Below are positions 8,480 to 16,849 of a DNA stretch of 64,000 nt, piece after piece; position 1 is the stretch's first letter; each line of letters begins with the position of its first letter. The translations under genes were made by a program, and so were the position numbers. The stretch covers positions 558,001 through 622,000 of the forward strand of contig NZ_CP072036.1 in assembly GCF_018847375.1 (NCBI RefSeq), given 5' to 3'. The notes below the pieces were generated by a model that had not been told where the DNA came from, did no database searches, and saw only the letters and a list, made by a program, of their open reading frames with translations. This DNA is from Akkermansia massiliensis (GTDB lineage Bacteria; Verrucomicrobiota; Verrucomicrobiia; Verrucomicrobiales; Akkermansiaceae).

Positions 8480-8513
8480 AAAACCCCGGCCGCCAAAAGG
8501 CAACCGGGGTTTT
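8480..8513 (-). terminator. Terminator of the rpsM-rpsK-rpsD cluster
   Basis: The stem aaaaccccgg (8480-8489) / ccggggtttt (8504-8513) is a perfect 10-bp inverted repeat 26 bp beyond the rpsD stop. On the minus strand it ends in a T-run. It closes the ribosomal operon without rpoA or rplQ. Confidence 0.85.
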
Positions 8514-8538
8514 GAAGCAAATCCAGAAGGAAATAAGA

Positions 8539-9150
8539 TTAACGGGAGTAGAATTCCACGATGAGCTGCTCATTGACGATGGGAGCAATCTCTTCCTTGG
8601 AAGGTACGCGAGCAATCTTGCCCGTGAGCTTGTCACGGTCGCATTCCAGCCAATCCGGAACCACAGTGGCCTGGGTCAGGTCAAGGAAACGGGTAGCCAG
8701 CTGCTGGGAGGAGGCCTTTCCACCGACGGCGATCACATCGCCAGGGCGGCAGGAGTAGGACGCAACGTTCGTCTTTTTGCCGTTCACGGTGATATGGCCG
8801 TGGGAAACGAGCTGACGGGCGCCGGCGCGGGTGTTGCTGAAACCGAGACGGTACACAACATTGTCCAGACGGAGTTCAAGGAGCTGAAGCAGGATGTCGC
8901 CGGTAATGCCGCGGCGGCGGGCGGCTTCTGCATAATACTTGCGGAACTGGCCTTCAAGCACACCGTATTGGAAACGCAGCTTCTGCTTTTCAGCAAGCAT
9001 CACGCCGTAGTCGGACTTCTTCTTGCGGCCGGCGCGCATGCCATGCTGGCCGGGGGGGAAGGGGCGCTTTTCAAGAGCCTTGGTGGAACCGAAAAGAGCA
9101 ACGCCAAAACGGCGGGACACTTTATCGCGGGGACCGGTATAACGAGCCAT
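8539..9150 (-). CDS. rpsD: 30S ribosomal protein S4
   Basis: A 203-residue primary rRNA-binding protein that nucleates assembly of the 16S rRNA 5' domain. It starts MARYTGPRDKVSRRFG and has the diagnostic FPPGQHG and KQKLRFQYGVLEGQFRKYY segments. The S4 RNA-binding domain follows (RLDNVVYRLGF..TRAGARQLVSHGHITVNGKKTNVASY). The N-terminus lacks the four-cysteine zinc motif, so this is the zinc-independent form. Length is normal. It is the last gene of the cluster, 12 bp after the end of the rpsK frame. Confidence 0.98.
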   Translation of the reverse strand: MARYTGPRDKVSRRFGVALFGSTKALEKRPFPPGQHGMRAGRKKKSDYGVMLAEKQKLRFQYGVLEGQFRKYYAEAARRRGITGDILLQLLELRLDNVVYRLGFSNTRAGARQLVSHGHITVNGKKTNVASYSCRPGDVIAVGGKASSQQLATRFLDLTQATVVPDWLECDRDKLTGKIARVPSKEEIAPIVNEQLIVEFYSR

Positions 9151-9162
9151 GATATATTTGAT

Positions 9163-9735
9163 CTATAGGTAAAAGGATTCAATTAGACGCGGCGGGCCTT
9201 CGGGGGACGGCAGCCGTTGTGGGGAATGGGGGGTCACGTCCTTGATGGAGGTGATTTCAATACCGATCGTCTGCACGGCACGCACGGCGGATTCACGACC
9301 GGAACCCGGTCCCTTCACACGCACTTCCACTTCACGCAGACCGTGGCCCATGGCTTGGCGGCAGGCGTCCTGGCAAACCACCTGGCCGGCGTAAGCCGTG
9401 CTCTTGCGGGAGCCCTTGAAGCCCATCTTGCCGGCGGAGGACCAGCCGATCACGTTGCCGCGCTGGTCGGTGACGGTCACGACGGTGTTGTTGAACGTGG
9501 AGGAAACATGAACCACGCCGGAGGAAACGTTCTTGCTGCCCTTGGCCTTCAGGATTTTGGGCTTGTCATCATCGCCGCCCAGACCGAGTTCCGCAAAAAT
9601 GTCCTTGCGGGGTTCGGGCTTTTTGACTTCTTCAGGAGCGGAAACAGCGGCGGCCGGAGTTTCAGCAGCGGGAGCGGGAGCTGCCGCTTCCACGGGCTTT
9701 TCGGCGGTTTCGTTGGTGATTTCTTCGCTAGCCAT
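9163..9735 (-). CDS. rpsK: 30S ribosomal protein S11 with N-terminal extension; C-terminus frameshifted
   Basis: The core ([49 protein letters not shown]) is ordinary S11, which forms part of the 30S platform and contacts mRNA near the E site. Two features are odd. First, about 60 residues of acidic Glu/Pro/Ala-rich sequence precede the usual start (family length about 129; here 190). Second, after DVTP the frame continues as [11 protein letters not shown] instead of the universal [10 protein letters not shown]. Removing one base from the G6 tract at 9228-9233 (C6 on the coding strand) restores [16 protein letters not shown] and a stop at 9183-9185, giving 183 residues. The sequence therefore holds a +1 shift in an essential gene, most simply a sequencing error. 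Confidence 0.95.
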   Translation of the reverse strand: MASEEITNETAEKPVEAAAPAPAAETPAAAVSAPEEVKKPEPRKDIFAELGLGGDDDKPKILKAKGSKNVSSGVVHVSSTFNNTVVTVTDQRGNVIGWSSAGKMGFKGSRKSTAYAGQVVCQDACRQAMGHGLREVEVRVKGPGSGRESAVRAVQTIGIEITSIKDVTPHSPQRLPSPEGPPRLIESFYL

Positions 9736-9769
9736 AGTAAAGCTATATAGTAAAATTCAGGTTGCCGGA

Positions 9770-10147
9770 TTACTTCTTCTTGGCCTGCGCGCCAACGGTC
9801 TTCTTCTTGCCTTTACGGGTGCGGGCATTCGTGCGGGTACGCTGGCCACGGACCGGAAGGCCGCGGCGGTGGCGCTGACCGCGATAGCAGTTGATGGAGG
9901 TCAGACGCTTGAGAATGGATTGCTTTTCACGACGAAGGTCACCTTCAATCAGGATTCCGTCAGTGGTGATCACTTGAACAATCTTCGTGAGTTGTTCGTC
10001 GGTAAGCTGTCCCGTACGGATGTCGGGATTGATGCCTGCTTGTTCCAGGATTCTCTTAGAAGTCGAGTGCCCGATTCCGTAAATATACGGAAGGGAAGCC
10101 TCGATGCGCTTCTCGTTGGGTATTTCTGTACCGAAAAGGCGTGCCAT
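9770..10147 (-). CDS. rpsM: 30S ribosomal protein S13
   Basis: A 125-residue protein of the 30S head that contacts 23S rRNA and P-site tRNA. The start [26 protein letters not shown] and the helix-hairpin-helix region with [30 protein letters not shown] are diagnostic. A lysine-rich tail ends the protein. It heads a three-gene cluster, 34 bp upstream of rpsK; infA and rpmJ, which often precede rpsM, are not seen. Confidence 0.98.
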   Translation of the reverse strand: MARLFGTEIPNEKRIEASLPYIYGIGHSTSKRILEQAGINPDIRTGQLTDEQLTKIVQVITTDGILIEGDLRREKQSILKRLTSINCYRGQRHRRGLPVRGQRTRTNARTRKGKKKTVGAQAKKK

Positions 10148-10212
10148 AATGGATTGGATTTGCTAGCTGTTATTTTTCTCTGCCTCGCGCAGAGCTATTG
10201 CTTGGGGCAAGA

Positions 10213-10240
10213 TGGATACCATAAATTGAGGTTTTGACAA
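10213..10240 (-). promoter_or_regulatory. Candidate promoter for rpsM-rpsK-rpsD
   Basis: On the minus strand, TTGTCA (10235-10240) and TATCCA (10213-10218) are separated by 16 bp and lie about 66 bp upstream of the rpsM start. The pair is near consensus at -35 and moderate at -10. It is a sequence match only. Confidence 0.35.
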
Positions 10241-10265
10241 GAGCAAAACGTCATTTTTTCTATTT

Positions 10266-11417
10266 TTAATCTCTTGCGCCGCTTGAACATGCATGCCGCC
10301 CGTGGCGGCGCAGGATGCGTTCCACCGCCCAGGAAGCATGCTCCGCCACGAGGGGGGACTCCCCGGAAAGCGCCTTCAGAAAATCAATGTCATCCGGAGT
10401 TCCCGCATTCCCCAGCACAATGCAGCCGTTGCGCAGCAGCCCCTCCCTCTTGATTCTTTTCAGGGGGGAATTCCGAAACAGGTCCGCAAAGACGCCGGCA
10501 TCCAGGGCAAGCAGATCGCGCAGCGGAATGGAGGCCAGCAGGCGGGACATGCGGAACCGCTCATCCGCCTCCGGCAGGGGCTTCCCGTTCCAGGGGCAGA
10601 CCGTCACGCAGGTGTCGCACCCGTACAGCCGTGTCCCTACCAGGGGGCGTATTTCCTCCGGAATGGATCCCCGGTGTTCAATCGTCCAGTAGGAAAGGCA
10701 GCGTCCGGCATCCACCTGGCCGTTTTCCATGATTGCGCCCGTCGGGCACAGGTCCGCACAGCGCCGGCAGCTTCCGCACCCGTGGGAGACCGGAGCGTCC
10801 GGCTCCAGCTCCAGTGTGGTCAGCAGGGTGGCGATGAAAAAGCGCGAGCCTCCCTTCCTGCGAACGATCAGGCCGCTTCTTCCGCGCCATCCCAGGCCGC
10901 ACGCTTCCGCGTGGTCCCGTTCCATGACGGGTCCGGCGTCCACATATCCCTTTTGCTCGCCGCCGTAAATGGAAAGCAGTTCCTGCAAATCCGCCAGCTT
11001 CTCTTCCAGAATTCCGTGGTAGTCCCTTCCGTGGGCGTAAAGGCAGATGCTTCCCTCCCCCTCCGGACGCATGGCGGGGCTGTCATAGTCATAGGACAGG
11101 CAGATGACGGAACGGCAGCCGGAAAGCACCTCCGCAGGGTCCGCCCTCCGCTCCGGAGAACGCGCCATCCATTCCATCCCGGCGTGCCAGCCCCGTTCCA
11201 GCCATTGGAACAATTTTTCCGCATGCGGGCTCCTTCCCGCACGGGCCACCCGGCAGCCGGAAAACCCAAGCTGCCGGGACACGGCGCACAGGGAATCTTT
11301 AATAACAGCGGGATCCGGCGTCAGCACGCCCGCATCATGGACAAGAGCGCCCCTTCCACCAAGAATTTTCTTCAATCCGGTGGAAATTGGATTGCCTGCA
11401 CCCTGCCGCCGCTTCAT
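10266..11417 (-). CDS. queG: Epoxyqueuosine reductase
   Basis: A 383-residue cobalamin-dependent iron-sulfur enzyme that performs the last step of queuosine synthesis in tRNA. Two 4Fe-4S motifs are visible: CGSCRRCADLCP (Cys214, 217, 220, 224) and CDTCVTVCP (Cys267, 270, 274). Other QueG landmarks are GCRSVICLSYDY, CLYAHGRDYH and DAGPVMERDHAEACGLGWRGR. A HEAT-like C-terminus (LLRNGCIVLGN) is present. The first 30 residues are not conserved, and a GTG at 11327 would give a more typical start and a 101-bp intergenic space; with the ATG at 11417 only 11 bp separate it from the divergent ELM1-like gene. Confidence 0.95.
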   Translation of the reverse strand: MKRRQGAGNPISTGLKKILGGRGALVHDAGVLTPDPAVIKDSLCAVSRQLGFSGCRVARAGRSPHAEKLFQWLERGWHAGMEWMARSPERRADPAEVLSGCRSVICLSYDYDSPAMRPEGEGSICLYAHGRDYHGILEEKLADLQELLSIYGGEQKGYVDAGPVMERDHAEACGLGWRGRSGLIVRRKGGSRFFIATLLTTLELEPDAPVSHGCGSCRRCADLCPTGAIMENGQVDAGRCLSYWTIEHRGSIPEEIRPLVGTRLYGCDTCVTVCPWNGKPLPEADERFRMSRLLASIPLRDLLALDAGVFADLFRNSPLKRIKREGLLRNGCIVLGNAGTPDDIDFLKALSGESPLVAEHASWAVERILRRHGRHACSSGARD

Positions 11418-11428
11418 AATAGACCTAT

Positions 11429-12353
11429 ATGAACATCCGGATTCTGAGCGATGGGAAACAGGGCCATCTCAACCAGTCCCTGGGACTGGCGCAGGCTCTG
11501 ATTGCCAAAGCAGGGGGGGGCCGTGGAAACGGTGGACCTGCAGGGACTTTCCCTTCTGGGGAAAATCCGGAAGGTCGTCTCCGGCAGCGACACGCCGCAG
11601 CCAGACCTGTTCATCTCCGCCGGACACGCCACGCACATCCCGCTCATCTGCGCCCGCCATCATTTCAAGACCCGGGCTGTCCTCTGCATGAAGCCCACGC
11701 TTCCCTGCACCTTTTTTGACCTCTGCCTCATTCCCCGCCATGACTTGCGCCCCGGGCGCGACTATACGGATACGGGCATCTTTCCCACCCATGGAGCGCT
11801 TCACCCCATGAGGCCTGATCCCTCCATCCCGAAGGACATCACCCTGATCCTCATCGGAGGTCCCAGCAAGGATTTTGACTGGGATGACGAAGCCATGCTC
11901 AACCAGCTCTCGGACATCAGCATCAACACCCCCGGCAACATCGTGCTGACCACCTCGCGCCGGACGCCGACGGGCTTTGCAGAGAAAATCCAGACGGCCG
12001 TTCCGGAGATCACCGTCGTTCCAGTGGAGGAAACGCAGCCGGGGTGGGTAGCGCGGCATCTGGCGCACGCCTCCGCCACCTGGGTCAGCCAGGACAGCGT
12101 CTCCATGGTATATGAAGCGCTGGGCGCGGGCGCGCCCGTAGGCGTCCTGGCTGTCCCCCGCCGCCACGGCAACCGTAAATCCCGCATCCTGTCCGGCCTG
12201 GAAATGCTGGAAAAGGAAGGCTTGGTCACCGGATACCGGGACTGGAAAAAGCAGGGCTTCCGCCTGGCAGCGCCCGGAGCCCCCCTTCTGGAGGCGGACC
12301 GCGCCGCAGACTACATCCTCACCAGATTCTTTCCCCAACTCCACGCCTTATGA
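11429..12353 (+). pseudogene. ELM1 family (GT-B fold) protein, frameshifted in a G8 tract
   Basis: The first frame starts MNIRILSDGKQGHLNQSLGLAQAL and runs 28 residues to a run of eight G at 11513-11520; the matching continuation (AVETVDLQGLSLLGKIRK onward) is in another frame that runs to 12353. With seven G the product would be about 307 residues. The DGK-GH-NQ start and a late TWVSQDSVSMVYEALGAGAPVGVL motif match the ELM1/DUF1022 family, predicted GT-B-fold proteins linked to sugar-nucleotide or lipid-glycan metabolism. It overlaps the GT4 gene by 4 bp, so the two are probably coexpressed. Whether the shift is real, phase-variable or a base-call error cannot be decided here. Confidence 0.8.
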
Positions 12354-13462
12354 AAATAGTACATCTCGTCCCCTCCATGGAATCCGGAGGCGTGGAACAA
12401 GTCGTCATGGAACTGGGCAGCGGCCTTTCCGCCCGGGGCGTGGAAAACATCGTCGTCTCCGGCGGCGGACGCCTGATTCCCCGGCTGGAAAAGGAAGGCT
12501 CCCGCCACATCCTGATGCCGATCGGCAAAAAAAGCCTCGCCACCTTCTTCCGCATCGGCGCCCTCCGCGCCCTGCTCCAGGCCGTCAGGCCGGACATCCT
12601 GCATCTTCATTCCCGCGTTCCCGCCTGGGTAGGCTACCTGGCATGGAAAAAACTGCCGCCGGAAGACAGGCCCGGCCTCGTCACCAGCGTGCACGGCTTT
12701 TACTCCGTCAACCGGTACTCCGCCATCATGAGCCGGGGGGAACGGGTGATTGCCGTTTCCAACTGCATCCGGGACTACATCCTCACCCATTATCCGTCCA
12801 CTCCCGAGGACCATATCAGAATCATCCCCAATGCCATTTCCCCGGACCAGCACCACCCGGACTACTCCCCTTCCCGGGAATGGCTCACGGGCTGGCATAT
12901 GTCCTATCCCGAGCTCAAGGGAAAATTCACCCTGTGCCTGCCAGGCCGCATCACGCGCCTGAAAGGGCAGCTGGACCTGATTCCCATTGTAAGACAGCTT
13001 CTGGAACGGGGAATTCCGGCCCACGCCGTCATCGTGGGAGAGACCAAAAAGGGAAAGGAAGAATATAAAAACGAAGTCCTCCGGGAAATTGAGCGGGCCG
13101 GCGTCTCCCACGCCTTCACCTGGACCGGCCACCGCCAGGACCTGCGGGACATCATTTCCACCTGTTCCGTCACTCTTTCCCTGACCAAAAGCCCGGAGGC
13201 CTTCGGCAAATCAACCCTTGAGGCGCTCGCCCTGGGCAGACCCGTTGCCGGGTACGCCCACGGCGGAGTCAAGGAACAACTGGACGCCTTCCTGCCGGAA
13301 GGAAACATCGCCGTGGGGGACACCTCATCCATGGCTGCCCTGCTTTCCCGCTGGTACGCCCAGCCCCCTCCCCTGCCCCGTCACATACCCTCCCCTTACA
13401 AGATGGAGGATATGATTCAGGCCCATCTGGACGTTTACCAGGAACTGACCCCTTATTCATGA
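12350..13462 (+). CDS. Glycosyltransferase family 4 protein
   Basis: A 370-residue GT-B-fold enzyme. The N-terminal domain starts with the GT4 pattern MKIVHLVPSMESGGVEQVVMEL and contains SVHGFYSVNRYSAIMSRGERVIAVSN. The C-terminal domain has LPGRITRLKGQLDLIP and the nucleotide-sugar-binding E-x7-E region SPEAFGKSTLEALALGRPVAG followed by HGGVKEQL. Such enzymes transfer sugars in lipopolysaccharide core or polysaccharide synthesis at the cytoplasmic face of the inner membrane. It overlaps both neighbours by 4 bp, forming a tight three-gene unit with the ELM1-like gene and dprA. Confidence 0.93.
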   Translation: MKIVHLVPSMESGGVEQVVMELGSGLSARGVENIVVSGGGRLIPRLEKEGSRHILMPIGKKSLATFFRIGALRALLQAVRPDILHLHSRVPAWVGYLAWKKLPPEDRPGLVTSVHGFYSVNRYSAIMSRGERVIAVSNCIRDYILTHYPSTPEDHIRIIPNAISPDQHHPDYSPSREWLTGWHMSYPELKGKFTLCLPGRITRLKGQLDLIPIVRQLLERGIPAHAVIVGETKKGKEEYKNEVLREIERAGVSHAFTWTGHRQDLRDIISTCSVTLSLTKSPEAFGKSTLEALALGRPVAGYAHGGVKEQLDAFLPEGNIAVGDTSSMAALLSRWYAQPPPLPRHIPSPYKMEDMIQAHLDVYQELTPYS

Positions 13463-14586
13463 CGCCCCGGGAAGCCGCCATAACCCTGAACCTGATACCG
13501 GGGCTGGGCCCTGTCAGGGTCATGCGCCTCATGCAGGTATTCGCCTCTCCGGAACTGGTTCTGGAAGCTCCGGCCTCCATGCTGATGGATATTCCCGGCA
13601 TCGGGGCACAGCTGGCTCGCCACATCTCATCCTGGCGGAGCATCGTCAATCCGTACCGGGAGCTGGAACTGGCGGATAAGGCGGGGGCCACGGTCACCAC
13701 GGTCTTTGACGCCTCCTATCCCGCTGCCCTGCGCGAGCTGACGGACGCGCCCATCGTCCTTTATTCCTGGGGATCCTGGACCGCGGGGGATTCCGAACGC
13801 TCCATCGCCGTCGTCGGTTCACGCATGGCCACCCACTACGGCAGGCTATGCGCCAGAACCGTCTCTCATGACCTGGCGGAGGCCGGGGTAACCGTCATTT
13901 CCGGACTGGCGCGCGGCGTGGATACGGAGGCCCATACGGGAGCCCTGGATGCGGGAGGACGCACCGTCGCCGTCATCGGAGCGGGCCTCAGCAAGCTGTA
14001 TCCATGGGAAAACAGAAACCTGGCGCAGCGCATTGCGGACGGCCATGGAGCGGTAGTCTCCGAATTCCCGATGGAGCTGCCCCCCTCCCGCACCACCTTT
14101 CCCATGCGCAACCGCATCGTGAGCGGCTGGAGCCGCGCGACGCTGGTGGTGGAAGCCTCCGGACGCAGCGGAGCCCTGATCACGGCGCGGACGGCAGGGG
14201 AACAGGGACGGGAGGTCTTCTGCATTCCCGGCCCGGTTGACCGGCATTCCTCCGACGGCTGCCACGCCCTCATCCGGGACGGAGCCACGCTGGCCGCCGG
14301 AGCCTCCGACATCCTGCATGACATGAAATGGACCGCCCCGGAACAGGGCCTGCCCCTTTTTTCCCCATCCTCCCTTTCCGCCGCTGCACCTCCGCTGCCT
14401 CCCACTGCGGAGGAAAAGGAAATCCTCCATGCCGTCAGGATGGGCTTCAATACCATTGACACCCTCTGCGCCTCACTGGGGAAACCGGCATGCGCCATTA
14501 CGCCGCTTCTGTCCAGAATGCAAATTGCAGGGCAAATCACGCCGGATGCAGGCGGATACTTTTCCATCAACCACAAGGGACACTAA
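13459..14586 (+). CDS. dprA: DNA-processing protein DprA
   Basis: A 375-residue protein that loads RecA on incoming single-stranded DNA during natural transformation. An N-terminal helix-hairpin-helix region (LNLIPGLGPVRVMRLM, DIPGIGAQLARHI) precedes the Rossmann-like DprA core: IAVVGSRMATHYGRL, VISGLARGVDTEAHTGAL, VIGAGLSKLYPWENRNL, FPMRNRIVSGWS and VVEASGRSGALITARTAGEQGR. The C-terminus (residues about 320-375) is a winged-helix domain. It overlaps the glycosyltransferase gene by 4 bp. Confidence 0.97.
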   Translation: MTPREAAITLNLIPGLGPVRVMRLMQVFASPELVLEAPASMLMDIPGIGAQLARHISSWRSIVNPYRELELADKAGATVTTVFDASYPAALRELTDAPIVLYSWGSWTAGDSERSIAVVGSRMATHYGRLCARTVSHDLAEAGVTVISGLARGVDTEAHTGALDAGGRTVAVIGAGLSKLYPWENRNLAQRIADGHGAVVSEFPMELPPSRTTFPMRNRIVSGWSRATLVVEASGRSGALITARTAGEQGREVFCIPGPVDRHSSDGCHALIRDGATLAAGASDILHDMKWTAPEQGLPLFSPSSLSAAAPPLPPTAEEKEILHAVRMGFNTIDTLCASLGKPACAITPLLSRMQIAGQITPDAGGYFSINHKGH

Positions 14587-14685
14587 ACAGTTCTCCTCCC
14601 TTTCCGGAAATGTCTCAACAGCAGGCAGGGCGCCCCCGGACGGCGACAGCCCGCGTCAGCCCGGTTAAAGGAACAGAAAAAGCTC

Positions 14686-15300
14686 CTACTGCTTAACCTC
14701 CTTGCGCACGGCATCAATCCAGGCGGAAATCGTCTCCGCCTGCTCCCACTTGACTGGGGCGGCCAGCTTCTTCTTGGACACGGGATCGGAAACTTCAAAA
14801 ATCACTCCATATACAAACTTGATGTCGTCCGGGTTTCTTTTCTTCTGAAAGCGGCCTTCCTGCTGGGCCTTGAAATCTATCTTTTCATAGGACGCCAGGA
14901 AAAGCGCCAGCATCAAGCCGTCCTCTCCCTTGATCGGAGAAACGAGCGGCACCACCGGGCATTTCACCTCCTTGCCCCGGATAATGGTCTTGACCAGCCT
15001 CGGTTCCACCTTCTTCAAAATATCAAGCTTCTTTGAAATATTCTCCTTGGCAAATGCCTTTTCAAAAACGGCCAGGTTACTGTAATCGTTCTTGTCCCGG
15101 AAGGGAATCATTGCCTCCATGCTGTTCTCCCCGTCCAGCAGCTTCACTTCAACGCACGTTTCCTTCTGCTCCATGGACACGGAGGACTTGGCGCTGTCAG
15201 CGCATCTCTTGGTATCAAAAGAGGGCGTCTTGAACGGAAGAACTTCGGCGCAGGCCATGCAGGAGGCTACCAGTGACAAAAACAGGACGGAAACTTTCAT
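14686..15300 (-). CDS. Exported protein of unknown function
   Basis: A 204-residue protein with a signal peptide (MKVSVLFLSLVASCMACA). The mature part is lysine-rich with no catalytic motif recognised; segments such as VKTIIRGKEVKCPVVPLVSPIKGEDGLMLALFLASYEKIDFKAQQ suggest a mixed alpha/beta fold. A cysteine at residue 14 and another at 17 are within the leader, but a lipobox is not convincing. It is monocistronic, with a long non-coding region upstream and a convergent dprA downstream. Confidence 0.75.
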   Translation of the reverse strand: MKVSVLFLSLVASCMACAEVLPFKTPSFDTKRCADSAKSSVSMEQKETCVEVKLLDGENSMEAMIPFRDKNDYSNLAVFEKAFAKENISKKLDILKKVEPRLVKTIIRGKEVKCPVVPLVSPIKGEDGLMLALFLASYEKIDFKAQQEGRFQKKRNPDDIKFVYGVIFEVSDPVSKKKLAAPVKWEQAETISAWIDAVRKEVKQ

Positions 15301-15665
15301 GATGATTCAAATTTATGGTAAGGAACCATAATCGTCTATGCTCCGCAATGACTTTTTTCTTTGCTTCCGGGCTGCTTCCGGCAAAAAAAACTTTCTTCTC
15401 ATGATGCAAAACAAATACCCTCAAACATCTAAAACAGCCGTCAAGCTACCTCCTAACAGTTATTATTCCAGAAATTAAATATGTCAACAAGGGAAGATCC
15501 CTCGCGCTTCAAGGCCTGCGGAAGAACTCTCATGCCTGCAACAGACAGTACATGCAGGGCCAAAACCCCATAACGTGTTTATATTAATGCAAACATAAAA
15601 ACATGCAGAAATATTTCTTAAAAAATAACCGTTTACGGACATATTTTGAACATCTTTTTGCGGGA

Positions 15666-15800
15666 TAAAGTCTCACCCTTCACAAGATCTATCCGACGGG
15701 TGGGAAAAGTAACTCAAAATCCGTCCAGGGTGGTTTTTGGTTCCATAGGTAGTTAATAGAGAGAAAAGGCCGCGGATCAAACAACCCGCGGCCTTTTTTT
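15666..15800 (+). ncRNA. Candidate small RNA or leader with its own terminator
   Basis: An 8-bp stem (tctcaccc 15671-15678 / gggtggga 15698-15705, one G-T pair) is followed by an unstructured G/T-rich stretch and then a strong rho-independent terminator. No open reading frame covers the segment. This layout fits a free-standing small RNA or an attenuated leader of the carboxypeptidase gene, whose start is 68 bp after the terminator. It does not match any RNA family known to me. Confidence 0.4.
15765..15800 (+). terminator. Strong rho-independent terminator upstream of the carboxypeptidase gene
   Basis: The stem aaaggccgcgg (15765-15775) / ccgcggccttt (15786-15796) is an 11-bp perfect inverted repeat followed by a run of T. 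It is not preceded by a plus-strand protein gene within 1 kb, so it must end an RNA that starts in the non-coding region. Confidence 0.85.
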
Positions 15801-15867
15801 GTCCAACTCCCTTTCAAATGCGGAGTTTGGGCTTGATGAATGAAACTTCTTACTGTAGCAACAAGAC

Positions 15868-16791
15868 ATGCGTTTGTTCGCCCTTCTCGCAGGATTCACC
15901 CTTTGCCTGAGCTCCACGAGCTGCCAATCGTATGGGGATTCAAGTGATTACATCCCCCTGGCAACGCCTGTTCCCCCGCAGCTTTCCCAGCCGGTAGCCA
16001 ACGCCCTTCCCCGCCCCGCCAACTTTCCCACGCGTCCGGTAGCCATTCCGCCGAGCGCCCCCCGCACGCCCCGATGTGCCAGCGCCTGCGTCATGGACGC
16101 CCTCACCGGAAAAGTGCTTTTCTCCCACAACGGACTCCAGCACCGCCAGGTAGCCAGCACGCAGAAACTCGTGACGGCCATGGTCGTCCTTGAACACGGC
16201 AGCCTGGACAGGAAGGTGGTTATCCAGCCTTCCGACACCAAGGCGGATCCCACCAAGCTGGGCTTCCGCGCCGGAGAAGTCTATTCCCGCCGGGAACTGC
16301 TCAATGCCCTGATGATCCGCAGCTTCAATGACGTAGCCGTGGCCCTGGCCCGCGACACGGCGGGGTCCGTTCCCCGTTTCGCCCAGTTGATGAACGCCAA
16401 GGCGCGCCAGATGGGCATGTACAACTCCCGCTTCGTCAACCCCAACGGTCTCCCCGCGGACCAGTACTCCACCGCCATTGACATGGCCCGCTGCGCCTAT
16501 TACGTCTACCGCAATCCGGAACTGCGCAACATCATCTGCAAACGCCAGTACGCCTTCACCCGCGCCAACGGCAAGACGCTTCTGCTGAGAAACACCAACA
16601 AGCTGCTCACCCAGCACCCGTGGGTCACCGGCATGAAAACCGGCTACACGAACGCCGCCGGCCGCTGCCTGGTTTCCTCCGCCGGCTTCAACGGCCGCCA
16701 TGTCATCGTCGTCGTTCTCGGCTGCCATCCGTCCCGCATCTGGGCGGAATCTGAAAACCTGCTCAAATGGGCCCTGGGTGACGCCGCATAA
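15868..16791 (+). CDS. D-alanyl-D-alanine carboxypeptidase (penicillin-binding protein, S11 family)
   Basis: A 307-residue exported enzyme that trims the terminal D-alanine from peptidoglycan stem peptides. The three active-site motifs are visible: S97-T-Q-K100 (SxxK, nucleophile Ser97), S152-F-N154 (SxN) and K257-T-G259. The leader ends LSSTSC, a plausible lipobox with Cys19, so it may be a lipoprotein rather than carrying the C-terminal amphipathic anchor of DacA; there is no long C-terminal domain. It follows a non-coding region with a terminator and precedes ychF by 58 bp. Confidence 0.93.
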   Translation: MRLFALLAGFTLCLSSTSCQSYGDSSDYIPLATPVPPQLSQPVANALPRPANFPTRPVAIPPSAPRTPRCASACVMDALTGKVLFSHNGLQHRQVASTQKLVTAMVVLEHGSLDRKVVIQPSDTKADPTKLGFRAGEVYSRRELLNALMIRSFNDVAVALARDTAGSVPRFAQLMNAKARQMGMYNSRFVNPNGLPADQYSTAIDMARCAYYVYRNPELRNIICKRQYAFTRANGKTLLLRNTNKLLTQHPWVTGMKTGYTNAAGRCLVSSAGFNGRHVIVVVLGCHPSRIWAESENLLKWALGDAA

Positions 16792-16849
16792 ATGCACGGC
16801 GGCAATTGGTATTTGACTTTCACGGCGTGAGCCGCTATCAGTCCTGCCT

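Larger units (their letters stand above)
15301..15867. other. 567-bp non-coding region with a possible structured RNA
   Basis: No convincing gene was found. The left part is AT-rich and serves as the promoter region of the exported protein on the minus strand. The right part has a candidate structured RNA and terminator (separate entries) ahead of the D-Ala-D-Ala carboxypeptidase gene. Confidence 0.6.

Noticed and set aside
10230..10260. A plus-strand TTGACA near 10234
   Set aside because: It points toward the 3' end of queG on the opposite strand, with no plus-strand gene to drive; its complement is part of the rpsM promoter candidate.
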